Shown here: one piece after another, positions 14,964-23,643 of the stretch
Numbering within the stretch: the first letter of the stretch is position 1
How the letters are laid out: each line of letters opens with the position of its first letter
DNA from: a virus
Length of the DNA: 26,083 nucleotides
IMG/VR virus record: IMGVR_UViG_3300032805_000104
Span: 1-26,083 of that record
Direction: 5' to 3' (one strand)
Notes under the pieces: model-generated
What the model saw: the letters and a program-made list of their open reading frames with translations, nothing else
The model's database searches: none
What the model was told of the DNA's origin: nothing
Made by a program: the position numbers and the translations under genes

Positions 14964-15338
14964 ATGGCAGCGACAGCGACAGTTGATTCAAGTTACGCGC
15001 AGAACGACACCACGCAGGCCACGCAGATTGTGCGCGGCACTATTACTCTTTCCGGGAATTACGGAACTGTTTCGAGCCACGGCGACACGCTGAGCTTCGC
15101 CGGGATTTACGGTATTCAGAGTGGATCAATTCCCCTGGCTGTGTTCATCTATGAGCAACCGCCGGCGGGCACAGCGGCTTCGATGTATTCGGCCGTCTAC
15201 CAGAAGGGAACCAGCATCGCCAACGGCGCAGTCAATTTCTCGCTGGCAGGAACCGAGTACACGGAAGGCAGCGCCTATTCCGGCGCCATCTCGACGGCGG
15301 TGTGGAAGTTCGAGGCTGTATTCCCCACATTTGTCTAA
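14964..15338 (+). CDS. Small beta-rich virion protein, unknown
   Basis: 124 residues, Ser/Thr/Ala/Gly/Tyr-rich with regular beta alternation and no helices, signal or membrane segment. AAGGAG (14952-14957) is six bases before the ATG, so expression is probably high. Located between the connector-like and nozzle-like genes, it could be a minor tail or decoration subunit. It shares composition and ribosome-site style with genes 952 and 4468 but no clear sequence repeat. Confidence 0.6.
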   Translation: MAATATVDSSYAQNDTTQATQIVRGTITLSGNYGTVSSHGDTLSFAGIYGIQSGSIPLAVFIYEQPPAGTAASMYSAVYQKGTSIANGAVNFSLAGTEYTEGSAYSGAISTAVWKFEAVFPTFV

Positions 15339-15349
15339 CGAGGTGAACT

Positions 15350-18300
15350 GTGGCGTTCAATCCTTCCGGCGCGGTTGGCGTGCCTCTTACTGTGCTGGGC
15401 GGGTGGGTCACCGAGATGGCTCCAACCGCCCTGCCGGAAGGAGTGTCCCCTGATAACCAGGAATTGATGTACCTGCCGGGAAGCGCCTATTCCCGGGGTG
15501 GGTTCGAGAAAGTCTTTGAAAATCCGTTTCCAAGCGGAGGGCCTAACAATCTTAGTCCTACGGTTGTTTATGGCAAAAGCTTCGTTACTTCAAGCGGCGT
15601 CATCAAAAACCTTTATTTTGACTCGAACGGCGTGATGTGGGTTGAGGATTGGTCGAACTCTCCTGGAACTTATACCAAGCTATTTCAATCTACACCGGGA
15701 AGTTTCTGCAAATCAGTTACCGCGTTTGGGCGTGAATGGATCGCTATCTCTGATGGTCTTCATGGCTCCGATATTTCCTATCAATGGGACGGAACCAATC
15801 TCCAGAGAGTCACGCAGGACGGTCCTGGGGTTTGTGCACAGGTTTCAAGTCTCGCTCCAGCCCCTCAAGACCTTATTGGAACCGCAGTTGGCTTGAGCGC
15901 AACAATCGCAACTGCGACTTATGCAGACCCTCAGTTTTTGAACGGTCACTTGATCGGCTATCTGAGTATTGAGTACACTGTGACGACTCCAGAAGCATTC
16001 ACTGAAGGCATGATCGTCAGCGTTTCTGGAAATAGCTATGCTCCATTTAATGTAGTGTCAGTTCGAATCACGCAGATTATCTCAAGCACGCAATTCAAAA
16101 TTGCAAATATCGCTTTTAGTTTGACTCCGGCTACAGGTACCGGCGGAACAGCAACACAAAATATCTATTCCCTTACAAGGGCTGGAAATCTAGTCACCGG
16201 AAACACCGTCGCATCCACCGGAGTTCAGGTTGGAAACCAGATTCAGATTTCAGGGGTTTCTGCTACTCCCATTGGTGGAGGAATCGTTTCGATTGTCATT
16301 GAAAATGACAGCCTTCCTGGATTGGCCACAGTGACGACAACCGATCCTCACGGCCTCGGGCCTAATCAGGATGTCACGATCACTGGTGTGACCCCTGAGA
16401 CTATTGGAAGTGCCGCTGGATGGACGGGAATTAGGCAGGGAGATGTGGTCACGCTGGTTAATGGCGGTGGGGCGCATGGGCTAGTTCCTGGAGCAGTAGT
16501 GCAAGTATCTGGCGCTACTCCAGCTTCGTTTAATACTTCGGTGACGGTTGCTCTGGTCCCGGCTCCGGATCAGATTGTTTATGAGCAAGTCGATGCCGAC
16601 GCAACTGCGACCGGGGTGACTGTTTCTCTTGCGTGGCCTGTTCCGGACAATACGCCGACTCCGACCTATTTTGAAGTTGTCACTGCCCCAACGCCTACGA
16701 CTTTCACGGTTCAAGTTACTTACAGCGATGGAACATGGACAAGCGGTGCTGTCAGTTTCGCATGGAACGGAACATTTTACGTGAATTCGATCAACGCTCA
16801 AACTTTTACATATACACAATATGGACCCGACGCGACCTCAACTGACGTCGGATCGGCAATCGTATATGGTCAATGCTCTCCTGGACTTCACTTGATGCAG
16901 ACTCTTTTTTTGCTTCAAGATGGAACGATCACCGCGCCGAGCCCTCCGGTTAGTTTTATTGCCAACGGAGGGCAGCTCGTCAACGTGAGCAATATCCCTA
17001 CAGGACCATCCGACGTGAAAGCCCGTATTTTGGCATTCACGGGTGCGCAACCAAACGTTCCCGGTCTTCTTCCGCCTTTCTTCTATCTTCCGGTTCCAGC
17101 GCAGCTCGAGGGCCAGATTGTCTCGACAGCTACGCAGATCAACGACAACACAACGATGGGCGCGATTCTTGACTTTTCAGACAATTCCCTTTTCGCTGCG
17201 ATCGGCATCAGCATTACCGGCAACAATCTTGCAGACCAAATCAAGATCGATGGGGCCTTGGGATTCGGATATTGGGAATCAAGATTGACAACATGGGGCC
17301 AGAGGAACGCGATTCAAAACTTCATCAACATGGGGTTTGGTGGAGGAACGACTATCGGAGCTGTGGCGCCGGCCGGCTGGACGCTTCCCGCAAGCTCAGT
17401 TCACGGTTCGTTGAGCCTGAATGTCTGGGATGGAACGTGGACAATTGCCGCTCAGTCAACAGATATAGTGGGAACCTCAGGACTCATCCAGCAAAGTGCC
17501 TATCTGGACCCTTATGGTGATCCGATTCTTGATCCCCTTACGACATACAAAGTCCGGTTCAAAGTAGCTTCCGTGACCGGAATAGCCGCGAATATTTCAA
17601 TCATCTTTTTCCTCACCGATGGAACGTTTACCACGACGGCAACAGTTCCGGGCTCAAACATCACAACATGGCAAGCTACTAATGGGGGATATTTCGAGGC
17701 GACGTTCTTGGCAGCGACTCCCATTACGATTCAACCTACGCTGGAGTTTGGTTTATATGCCATAGCTTCAGCAGGAACGGTGACGGTGGCGCTTAAAGAG
17801 ATTTCGGTCATCGATGCCGAAGAGCCTTACCTCGATACCCAATCCTTTACCAGCTACACAAACAATCCCTCTGGCTTCGATGGCGTGAGCGGCAATATGC
17901 AGCCAACGGAGGATACACGTAAGATCATGGACTATTCCGTGATTCGCGGCTCGCTTTATTGCCACACTCAGGACCCTTCCGGACGCCTACATGAAATCAC
18001 TGTCGACCCGACTTCAGAGCCCGTGGGCTGGATCTGGCGCGAGGTTGCAGCCAACTGCGGTACGCTTTCAGCTTTCGGCGTGACGCACTCGCAAGCGGAT
18101 GACGAGTCTGTTTCAGGAGCGCAGGACTGGTGCGCGTGGCCGGCGGAATCGGGAGCCATGATCTTTGATGGGGGTGTTCCTGAAAAGATTTCACAGGAGA
18201 TTCAACCGAACTGGAACGCGCCGTATAGTTCCTTCCCTTGGGTCGCGGCGGGGAGCAGCATCAACATGGCTGCGGCGACTAATATTTCCGCGCTCAACGA

Positions 18301-19009
18301 TCCAGTTGAACGGATTCTCTATTTCTTTTTGCCTGTCGGCTCGGCTACTACGCCCAACCGCATCTATCCATTGAGCTATCGGGAACTCAATAGCGCTTAC
18401 GCGATCGCAGGTTCCCCACCCTTCCATCCTTCACTTGGCGGCAAACTGATTGCGACCGACAACACACGCAAGTGGACGCGCTGCATGCGAGCCATGAACG
18501 GGGCGGCGCGCATGTACCGCGACAACCTGGGGCAACTGACAACGGTGTTCTTTGGTGGCAATGGTCAAGCGCTCGGCGTCAGTGCCGGATATGGGAATAT
18601 CTACATCCTGAATCCGGCCAAACTGACCGACGACGATTACGGGCAAATTTCGCCCTACTACATCACAGCGCCATTTCTTGATCCCGAGAAAGCACAGGCC
18701 ATTGGACTCGCATTCGTGCGTCTACTCTGTGCCTATGCCAACATCTTCATCGCCGGGGTGGGAACGGTCACCTATACCTGTCTCTGTGATGCACTCACCA
18801 ACACATGGAATCTGACGACGACGCGCAATCTGTCCACGACGCCAACTTTTGACCAGGAATTTGCCGGCAACCAGGCGCAGGGCAACCGGATTTTCTTGAA
18901 GATCGCCAGCGCGCCTTTGACTGGACAAACCGACAATTCGTTCAATCTGCAGCGCGTACAACTATGGTTCAAGAAAGCTAAGTTGCAGATTCGTGGAGCA
19001 GCGGCATGA
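15350..19009 (+). CDS. Giant nozzle-like tail protein with inserted adhesive domains
   Basis: 1219 residues, starting at GTG 15350 behind GAGGTG. The N-terminus (GVSPDNQELMYLPGSAYSRG, residues 31-50) fits the opening of podovirus tail-nozzle (T7 gp12-type) proteins, in which a Pro/Gly loop precedes an S-R-G/R-P-G turn and beta-propeller-like repeats. Residues about 205-495 are three or more beta modules with a recurring HGL-x-x-G-x-x-V-x-x-(S/T)G core. Residues about 655-825 resemble a carbohydrate-binding jelly roll (PAGWTLP start, TYKVRFKVAS, LEFGLYAIASAGT, final EISVID). Residues 850-1219 return to propeller-like sequence (tail tube or nozzle). T7 gp12 is near 800 residues, so this one carries roughly 400 extra. 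Role: DNA exit and probably glycan contact. Confidence 0.7.
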   Translation: MAFNPSGAVGVPLTVLGGWVTEMAPTALPEGVSPDNQELMYLPGSAYSRGGFEKVFENPFPSGGPNNLSPTVVYGKSFVTSSGVIKNLYFDSNGVMWVEDWSNSPGTYTKLFQSTPGSFCKSVTAFGREWIAISDGLHGSDISYQWDGTNLQRVTQDGPGVCAQVSSLAPAPQDLIGTAVGLSATIATATYADPQFLNGHLIGYLSIEYTVTTPEAFTEGMIVSVSGNSYAPFNVVSVRITQIISSTQFKIANIAFSLTPATGTGGTATQNIYSLTRAGNLVTGNTVASTGVQVGNQIQISGVSATPIGGGIVSIVIENDSLPGLATVTTTDPHGLGPNQDVTITGVTPETIGSAAGWTGIRQGDVVTLVNGGGAHGLVPGAVVQVSGATPASFNTSVTVALVPAPDQIVYEQVDADATATGVTVSLAWPVPDNTPTPTYFEVVTAPTPTTFTVQVTYSDGTWTSGAVSFAWNGTFYVNSINAQTFTYTQYGPDATSTDVGSAIVYGQCSPGLHLMQTLFLLQDGTITAPSPPVSFIANGGQLVNVSNIPTGPSDVKARILAFTGAQPNVPGLLPPFFYLPVPAQLEGQIVSTATQINDNTTMGAILDFSDNSLFAAIGISITGNNLADQIKIDGALGFGYWESRLTTWGQRNAIQNFINMGFGGGTTIGAVAPAGWTLPASSVHGSLSLNVWDGTWTIAAQSTDIVGTSGLIQQSAYLDPYGDPILDPLTTYKVRFKVASVTGIAANISIIFFLTDGTFTTTATVPGSNITTWQATNGGYFEATFLAATPITIQPTLEFGLYAIASAGTVTVALKEISVIDAEEPYLDTQSFTSYTNNPSGFDGVSGNMQPTEDTRKIMDYSVIRGSLYCHTQDPSGRLHEITVDPTSEPVGWIWREVAANCGTLSAFGVTHSQADDESVSGAQDWCAWPAESGAMIFDGGVPEKISQEIQPNWNAPYSSFPWVAAGSSINMAAATNISALNDPVERILYFFLPVGSATTPNRIYPLSYRELNSAYAIAGSPPFHPSLGGKLIATDNTRKWTRCMRAMNGAARMYRDNLGQLTTVFFGGNGQALGVSAGYGNIYILNPAKLTDDDYGQISPYYITAPFLDPEKAQAIGLAFVRLLCAYANIFIAGVGTVTYTCLCDALTNTWNLTTTRNLSTTPTFDQEFAGNQAQGNRIFLKIASAPLTGQTDNSFNLQRVQLWFKKAKLQIRGAAA
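15950..16850 (+). repeat. Low-GC block coding divergent beta modules in tail protein
   Basis: The segment encodes recurring modules (G-x-x-V-x-[VI]-[ST]G core, preceded in two of them by HGL). By hand count GC is 42-48% in 16081-16200 versus 67% in 18001-18060 of the same gene, with more A/T-ending codons. Edges are approximate. It suggests domain acquisition into a nozzle gene. Confidence 0.5.
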
Positions 19010-19578
19010 GTTTACAGGTGCGTAATCTCGACTGGTTACGGAGGCTTAAGGTGGACGGCGCGCCCGAAATCGGCGCGCGGTTGCATGAGATGGTGAACGA
19101 CCTGGTGCGCGGCGTCAACACGCTCGAATCGCAGACCAACGCCAATCTAGATGGCCAGCCGGCACCGCCACCCGCTATCCAGGGCGTGAATGTAGTCCCA
19201 CATCCACAGGGCGTCGATATATCGATTCAGCATGATGGCAATTTCTATGAAGGCCTCGGCTACTATGTCGATTACGCCGACAATCCCCATTTTCAGAACG
19301 CGCGCACACAGTTTATCGGGGATTCGCGCAACCACATTCTTCCAGTGGGTAACTGGGGCGGCTACTATCAGGTCCGCGCCAAGTATCCCACCGGAGTATC
19401 GACTGCGCCGGTAATCTTCGGCGGTCCTGTACCGCGTCTGGTGAAGGGAGGCTCTGTCTCGACGGTTTCCCTGTTGCCCACGCAGGGCGCAGGCACGACG
19501 CGCCGTGGCCAGCCTCCCGGTTTCGGCAGTTCCTTCCGTTCGGCCAATGGTGCTCCTCCTGTGCGAGGTACGCAATGA
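19006..19578 (+). CDS. Tail-associated protein with fibronectin-like domain
   Basis: 190 residues; ATG overlaps the upstream stop (ATGA). The N-terminal 50 residues are charged and helical (RLHEMVNDLVRGVNTLESQT), likely coiled coil. Residues about 52-143 follow a fibronectin type III-like beta pattern with VPHPQGVDISIQHDG and YYQVRAKYPTG; the tail is Gly/Ser/Pro/Arg-rich. A helical stalk plus an FN3-like head is typical of small tail adaptors. No enzyme motif. Confidence 0.6.
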   Translation: MSLQVRNLDWLRRLKVDGAPEIGARLHEMVNDLVRGVNTLESQTNANLDGQPAPPPAIQGVNVVPHPQGVDISIQHDGNFYEGLGYYVDYADNPHFQNARTQFIGDSRNHILPVGNWGGYYQVRAKYPTGVSTAPVIFGGPVPRLVKGGSVSTVSLLPTQGAGTTRRGQPPGFGSSFRSANGAPPVRGTQ

Positions 19579-19967
19579 AAGTTCGCGCCTTCGAGTCCAT
19601 AGATGAGACGGTTCTGCGAGAGTTGCACGAGCGTGGCGGCTACGGTTTTCCTTTCCCAGACAATATAGCAGATTATTTGATCGTAACGGATGATGCGAAC
19701 TGTCCGATTATGGCAGCAGGGGAGAAAATGGTTCCGGAAATCACGATGCTTTGTGCTTCAGGCGGCATGACACATCCGCTGGTGAAACTAGAGGCTTTGT
19801 CCTTGCTCCACGAGGCACTTAGAGATAGACTTGTGCGCAAGGGCTTCAAACAAGCATTTGTATTCCTTGCCCCTGGAGTGGAAAAAGCATTTGGGCGGCA
19901 CCTCCAGCGCCACTTTCGATGGAAACCTACTTGGAAAGGTTATGCCATTGAGGATTGGAGGCCCTGA
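19575..19967 (+). CDS. GNAT-fold small internal virion-type protein (T7 gp13-like)
   Basis: 130 residues, starting at ATGA overlapping the previous stop. It begins MKVRAFESID and ends with a FRWKPTWKGYAIEDW strand-turn-strand, with a long helix (EALSLLHEALRDRLVRKG, 73-90) and the strand QAFVFLAP between, the order of a GNAT acetyltransferase domain. The usual acetyl-CoA P-loop (R/Q-x-x-G-x-G/A) is not clear, so it may lack activity. T7-like phages have a small GNAT-like internal protein, gp13, next to the ejection proteins, and the position here matches. Identification by fold pattern and place only. Confidence 0.6.
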   Translation: MKVRAFESIDETVLRELHERGGYGFPFPDNIADYLIVTDDANCPIMAAGEKMVPEITMLCASGGMTHPLVKLEALSLLHEALRDRLVRKGFKQAFVFLAPGVEKAFGRHLQRHFRWKPTWKGYAIEDWRP

Positions 19968-20527
19968 TGCCCAAAGGGGTAGAAAAAGACGCACTTTCAA
20001 ACTCCGGCACGGCGAATAATCTAAGCAACAGTCTGACTGCGAACGCTGCCAATATTTATGGAGGGCTGGAGCCGACACTCCAGGCCGAAGCCACGCATCC
20101 CCAGGGGTTGTTACCCACGCAGAAGGCCATGATGAACACGGCCGCACAGCAGTCTGCCGGCGGTTCGACATCGGGTGCGATCGGTTCCGGAAGACTTTAT
20201 GCCGCGCGCACGCGCAATGCAGGCGGGGCGAAAGCAGCGATCGGCCAAGGCGTGCGGCAGGCCGGCCAGAATCTATCCAATGCCGCAGTGGGTACGGAAC
20301 TGGCAAGCGCTAAATTAGCTAACGAGCAGCAGCAATCGGGCTTGCATGGACTACAGAGCCTCTACGGAACAGAATTGGGCGAGGGCGAAAACGCGCTCGG
20401 CATTTCTAATCAGGCGCTTGGCATCAGCAATCAGGCAGCCCAGCAGAATCCGTGGGATAAGTATGTTCTTCCGGCTAGTTTGGACGTTGTAAAAGCAGCG
20501 GCAGCAGCGGCAGGAGGAATGGTGTAA
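19967..20527 (+). CDS. Ala/Gly/Asn-rich internal virion-type protein
   Basis: 186 residues from ATG 19967, overlapping the upstream stop (TGATG); a start 12 bases earlier lacks support. It is rich in Ala, Gly, Gln, Asn and Ser, likely helical, with an ALGISNQ-ALGISNQ duplication (21-bp units 20393-20413 and 20414-20434) and a C-terminal Ala-run (VKAAAAAAGGMV). Such composition between a GNAT-like gene and larger ejection-type genes resembles T7 gp14-class ejection proteins, but no direct similarity can be claimed. Stop and next ATG are adjacent. Confidence 0.55.
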   Translation: MPKGVEKDALSNSGTANNLSNSLTANAANIYGGLEPTLQAEATHPQGLLPTQKAMMNTAAQQSAGGSTSGAIGSGRLYAARTRNAGGAKAAIGQGVRQAGQNLSNAAVGTELASAKLANEQQQSGLHGLQSLYGTELGEGENALGISNQALGISNQAAQQNPWDKYVLPASLDVVKAAAAAAGGMV

Positions 20528-21994
20528 ATGGCCCCCGCGACAAACCCGCTCCTCGATGAAATCAACGGCCTGAGTCCAGGCGCCAAGGCTGCACTGATGC
20601 AGGCGCACGCCTCTGTTCCCGCGCAAATGGCGCAACCCGCTAATCCTGTCCTCGCAGCCGCGCGTCAAGCCTCACCTACGGCGCCTGCGCCTCTGCTGAT
20701 GCCGTCGCCTTCGCAGCTGAGTTCGGTTCCGGCGATGGGATCGCAGCCGCCAGCGGTTTCAGGCCCGCGCGGACAGAAAGTCAACTTTATGCCCCAGGGC
20801 ACGACCGGCGGCGATGAGCAGGAACGTCAACGCCTGATGGCTACGGGTTCTGGCGTCGATCAGATCAAGCAGCCATTCTTGCATGGACTCGCAAAAACAG
20901 GGGATGTGCTTGGAAATGTTCTGTTACCGGGATTGGCTGCGCGCATTCCAGGGACGACGGCGCATCATAACGTGCTCATTGCGCAGAACGAGAAGCAGCT
21001 TGGCACCGATATTGGCAACCAGCAGAAGGAAGCGCAGACAGCTGAAATACAAGCCCGCGTTCCACTCGAACAGGCACAAACCAATGAACTCGAAGAGCGC
21101 TTACGCGAGATGCCGGGTGAAGCTGAGCAAAAGAGCCAATTGACGGATGCGCAGATCGTCGCACTCCTGCACCCGCAGGCAAAGACTGATTTTGAAGCCT
21201 GGAGGCAACAGAACCCCAATGCGCCGATTACCGATTGGCTGAAGGCACAGGCGGAAGCCAAACCTAAGAATATTCAGGCAAAAACGTTGCAGTTGCCGAA
21301 TGGCGAACAGATTCCGGGCAAGGTTGATTCACAGGGCAATCTCCTGCTCGCGGATGGCACGCCCGCACCACAAGGCACAAAGCTCTATCAGCAGCCGAAT
21401 TATGGACAGATGGTGTTGCCGACCAAGACTGCGACCTTTATCGGGGAAGATGGCATTCCGCGCGAATACCAATGGAATGAAGCAACGCAGACTTATGACA
21501 AGCCGTTAGGACTTAGTGCGTCGAATGCTTACGGGCATGAGGCCGCTCAAGCTGGCGCGGTTGATCGCGCGGCTTCGGGATTGATACAAGATATTGAGGC
21601 GCATAAAGACAAGCTCGGGAATCCTAAGGCCATTATCGAATCGGCAATTTTGAATACGCCGTGGGCCGATCCCGAAACAGCGCAACTTCGTGCCGAGATT
21701 GCAACTTTTGCGGCCTTACAACCCTCTATGCACGGGTTCCGCGGTCAGCAGGCGATGCAACAATTCGAGAAAATCCTTGGCGGTATTCCTAACAACCCAG
21801 AAGCATTGGTTGCCTCGATCAACGGAATTCGCAAAACGGCCGGTGCAATCAATCCTGGATTAGGCCAAGGTTCTACACCTACCGGTTTCCGCGTTCGTCT
21901 GAGCGATGCAATGGCGCTTCCGCAGAATAAGGGCAAATCGGAGGCCGACGTCCGGAAGGATGTTAAAGCGCACGGCGGAACGGTGGTGCAGTGA
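20528..21994 (+). CDS. Internal virion/ejection-type protein
   Basis: 488 residues, starting at the base after the previous stop (TAAATG) with AGGAGG about 10 bases upstream. It is Pro/Ala/Gln-rich to about 90, then holds a hydrophobic glycine-rich patch (GNVLLPGLAARIPG, 129-142), a charged coiled-coil stretch (about 148-205), beta-hairpin repeats (280-330) and a helical end. No lysozyme or transglycosylase motif is seen. The stop overlaps the next ATG (TGATG). Ejection role inferred from position and composition. Confidence 0.55.
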   Translation: MAPATNPLLDEINGLSPGAKAALMQAHASVPAQMAQPANPVLAAARQASPTAPAPLLMPSPSQLSSVPAMGSQPPAVSGPRGQKVNFMPQGTTGGDEQERQRLMATGSGVDQIKQPFLHGLAKTGDVLGNVLLPGLAARIPGTTAHHNVLIAQNEKQLGTDIGNQQKEAQTAEIQARVPLEQAQTNELEERLREMPGEAEQKSQLTDAQIVALLHPQAKTDFEAWRQQNPNAPITDWLKAQAEAKPKNIQAKTLQLPNGEQIPGKVDSQGNLLLADGTPAPQGTKLYQQPNYGQMVLPTKTATFIGEDGIPREYQWNEATQTYDKPLGLSASNAYGHEAAQAGAVDRAASGLIQDIEAHKDKLGNPKAIIESAILNTPWADPETAQLRAEIATFAALQPSMHGFRGQQAMQQFEKILGGIPNNPEALVASINGIRKTAGAINPGLGQGSTPTGFRVRLSDAMALPQNKGKSEADVRKDVKAHGGTVVQ

Positions 21995-23643
21995 TGGCGA
22001 CGAATCCCTATGCTGCAATCGCGCTGAAAGATGAAAACAATCCTTATAAAGCGATTGCGATTCCTTCTGCGCAACAGGGCGAAGCCATTCCCGGAACTTC
22101 AGATCCCGGAATGGGGAATGCTGTGGCGACGACGGCTAAAGCCGCTGGGAAATTGGGCAGCGATGTCCTTCAAGGCGTCGGTGAGGGCACGATTGGTTTG
22201 ATGTCCACCGGAGACCAATGGGCCCGGCAACATCTTCCCGCTTTTTTCACAAATCGCTGGTTAGGTTTCGGCGCTCCGGCAAATGAAAAGCATATAGAGC
22301 AGCTTGCCACTCCTGAAAACACAACACAGGCCGTTGCTAAGGGGGGGGAAAAGGCAGCCGAATTCATGATTCCTGGAGGAGCGGAAGAAAGGGCCATTTC
22401 TCTCGCTCCTAAAGCGATCCGTCCGATTGCTCGTATGGCTACATCTGTACTTTCTTCCGGTTTGGTGAACAAAGCGCAGGGAGGCGGATTTGGCACAGGC
22501 GCGCTGGCGGGAGGTACGGGTGCGGCGATTGGTGAAGGATTACGGGCAGCGGCTCCGCGACTCGCAGAAGCAGCTCTGCACATCGGGCATGCACAGCGTG
22601 CTTTTAACAAGACACCAGGTGCGGCTGCCCTGGAACTCACGCGCGGCGTGCGCCCTGAAAGCGTGCTATCGAGTGGGCGGGAAAGCATGGGTGGATTGAT
22701 GAATGCGCTCGAAGGGCAGGTAAACGCAGCTAGTGTGCGGCCGACTCCGCGCATCGCAGGATTTCTGCAACCGCCGCGCGAGACAGTTGAGCTTGCGCCG
22801 ATTCCGGGCCGCGAACCTGCATCTTCTCCAATGGCCTTCCCAGCGGCATCGGATCGAGGAACACCGCGCATCTACAATCAAACGCAGTACCACAGCGGCG
22901 GCGCGCATCCCGAGCTAAGCGGACGTATAGAGCAACCGCAAGGAAACATGACGCGCACTCCGCAAATGAGCGCATCGATACCGCCGACAAGCGAACCTAA
23001 TCCTGTAGCTTCTCTCCGCCCTGCGCGCGAGCTGATCGCCAATGCACAAGGCAAAGCGGCACGCGAGGAAGCGGGAACGCTGCATGGGCAACTTGGAGAA
23101 ATGGGAAATTTCCTCCATCGCGGACGTGTATCCGGCGAAGAGATTCCTGAGAACGTGACACCGCGCCGTCTCCTTGATCTAAAACGGGGATTTAGCGACG
23201 AACACTTGCGCTGGAACCCGAACGTTCACCAAGAGGCGATGCATACAGGTCGGGGCGCTTATGGCGCATTGGATCGCGAACTGGATCGGCTTGTGCCAGG
23301 CGCCGCACCAATAAACCAGAAGATTTCGAGTCTTATAGAGGTTCTGCATAATGCCGAACGGGAATCGCGCATGGCTGGACCCGGACAAAGGATGCTCGGA
23401 AGGTTCGGAGCCCACACAGGCGCTTTGACAGGTGCAGGAATCGGCGGCGCGCTTGGGTATCGAGAGGGCGGAACTCCGGGAGCAATCGGCGGCATGGCGC
23501 TTGGCGTGGCTGCTCCTGAATTGTTGGCATCACCCGAAGGCCAAATGGCGCTTGCCCGCACTTTTAACCGCGCCGGCACGTTGCGCCCTGCTGTCGGCGG
23601 ATTGCTTGCCGCATCTCGTGTGAGGAAAGAGGGACAACAGTGA
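21994..23643 (+). CDS. Large Gly/Ala-rich internal virion or ejection-type protein
   Basis: 549 residues from ATG 21994 (TGATG overlap; a GTG one codon earlier is possible). Two Gly/Ala-rich stretches, residues about 164-205 and 465-510 (for example GALTGAGIGGALGYREGG), look like glycine-zipper membrane-insertion segments, with polar helical domains between. An opening duplicated pattern NPYAAIAL / NPYKAIAI is present. Ejection proteins that form a trans-envelope channel often carry such segments. The coding strand has an unbroken run of eight G at 22341-22348. The stop overlaps the next start (GTGA). Confidence 0.55.
   Translation: MATNPYAAIALKDENNPYKAIAIPSAQQGEAIPGTSDPGMGNAVATTAKAAGKLGSDVLQGVGEGTIGLMSTGDQWARQHLPAFFTNRWLGFGAPANEKHIEQLATPENTTQAVAKGGEKAAEFMIPGGAEERAISLAPKAIRPIARMATSVLSSGLVNKAQGGGFGTGALAGGTGAAIGEGLRAAAPRLAEAALHIGHAQRAFNKTPGAAALELTRGVRPESVLSSGRESMGGLMNALEGQVNAASVRPTPRIAGFLQPPRETVELAPIPGREPASSPMAFPAASDRGTPRIYNQTQYHSGGAHPELSGRIEQPQGNMTRTPQMSASIPPTSEPNPVASLRPARELIANAQGKAAREEAGTLHGQLGEMGNFLHRGRVSGEEIPENVTPRRLLDLKRGFSDEHLRWNPNVHQEAMHTGRGAYGALDRELDRLVPGAAPINQKISSLIEVLHNAERESRMAGPGQRMLGRFGAHTGALTGAGIGGALGYREGGTPGAIGGMALGVAAPELLASPEGQMALARTFNRAGTLRPAVGGLLAASRVRKEGQQ
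22341..22348 (+). other. Run of eight G in coding sequence
   Basis: GGGGGGGG within codons AAG-GGG-GGG-GAA of the preceding ejection-type gene. The frame stays open across it, so the run is in frame as given. It is a mutation-prone tract; a one-base change would truncate the C-terminal three quarters of the product. Confidence 0.9.

Noticed and set aside
22170-22871. Leftward 233-codon ORF
   Set aside because: Antisense to the ejection-type gene; Pro/Ala/Ser-rich shadow of its codon bias.
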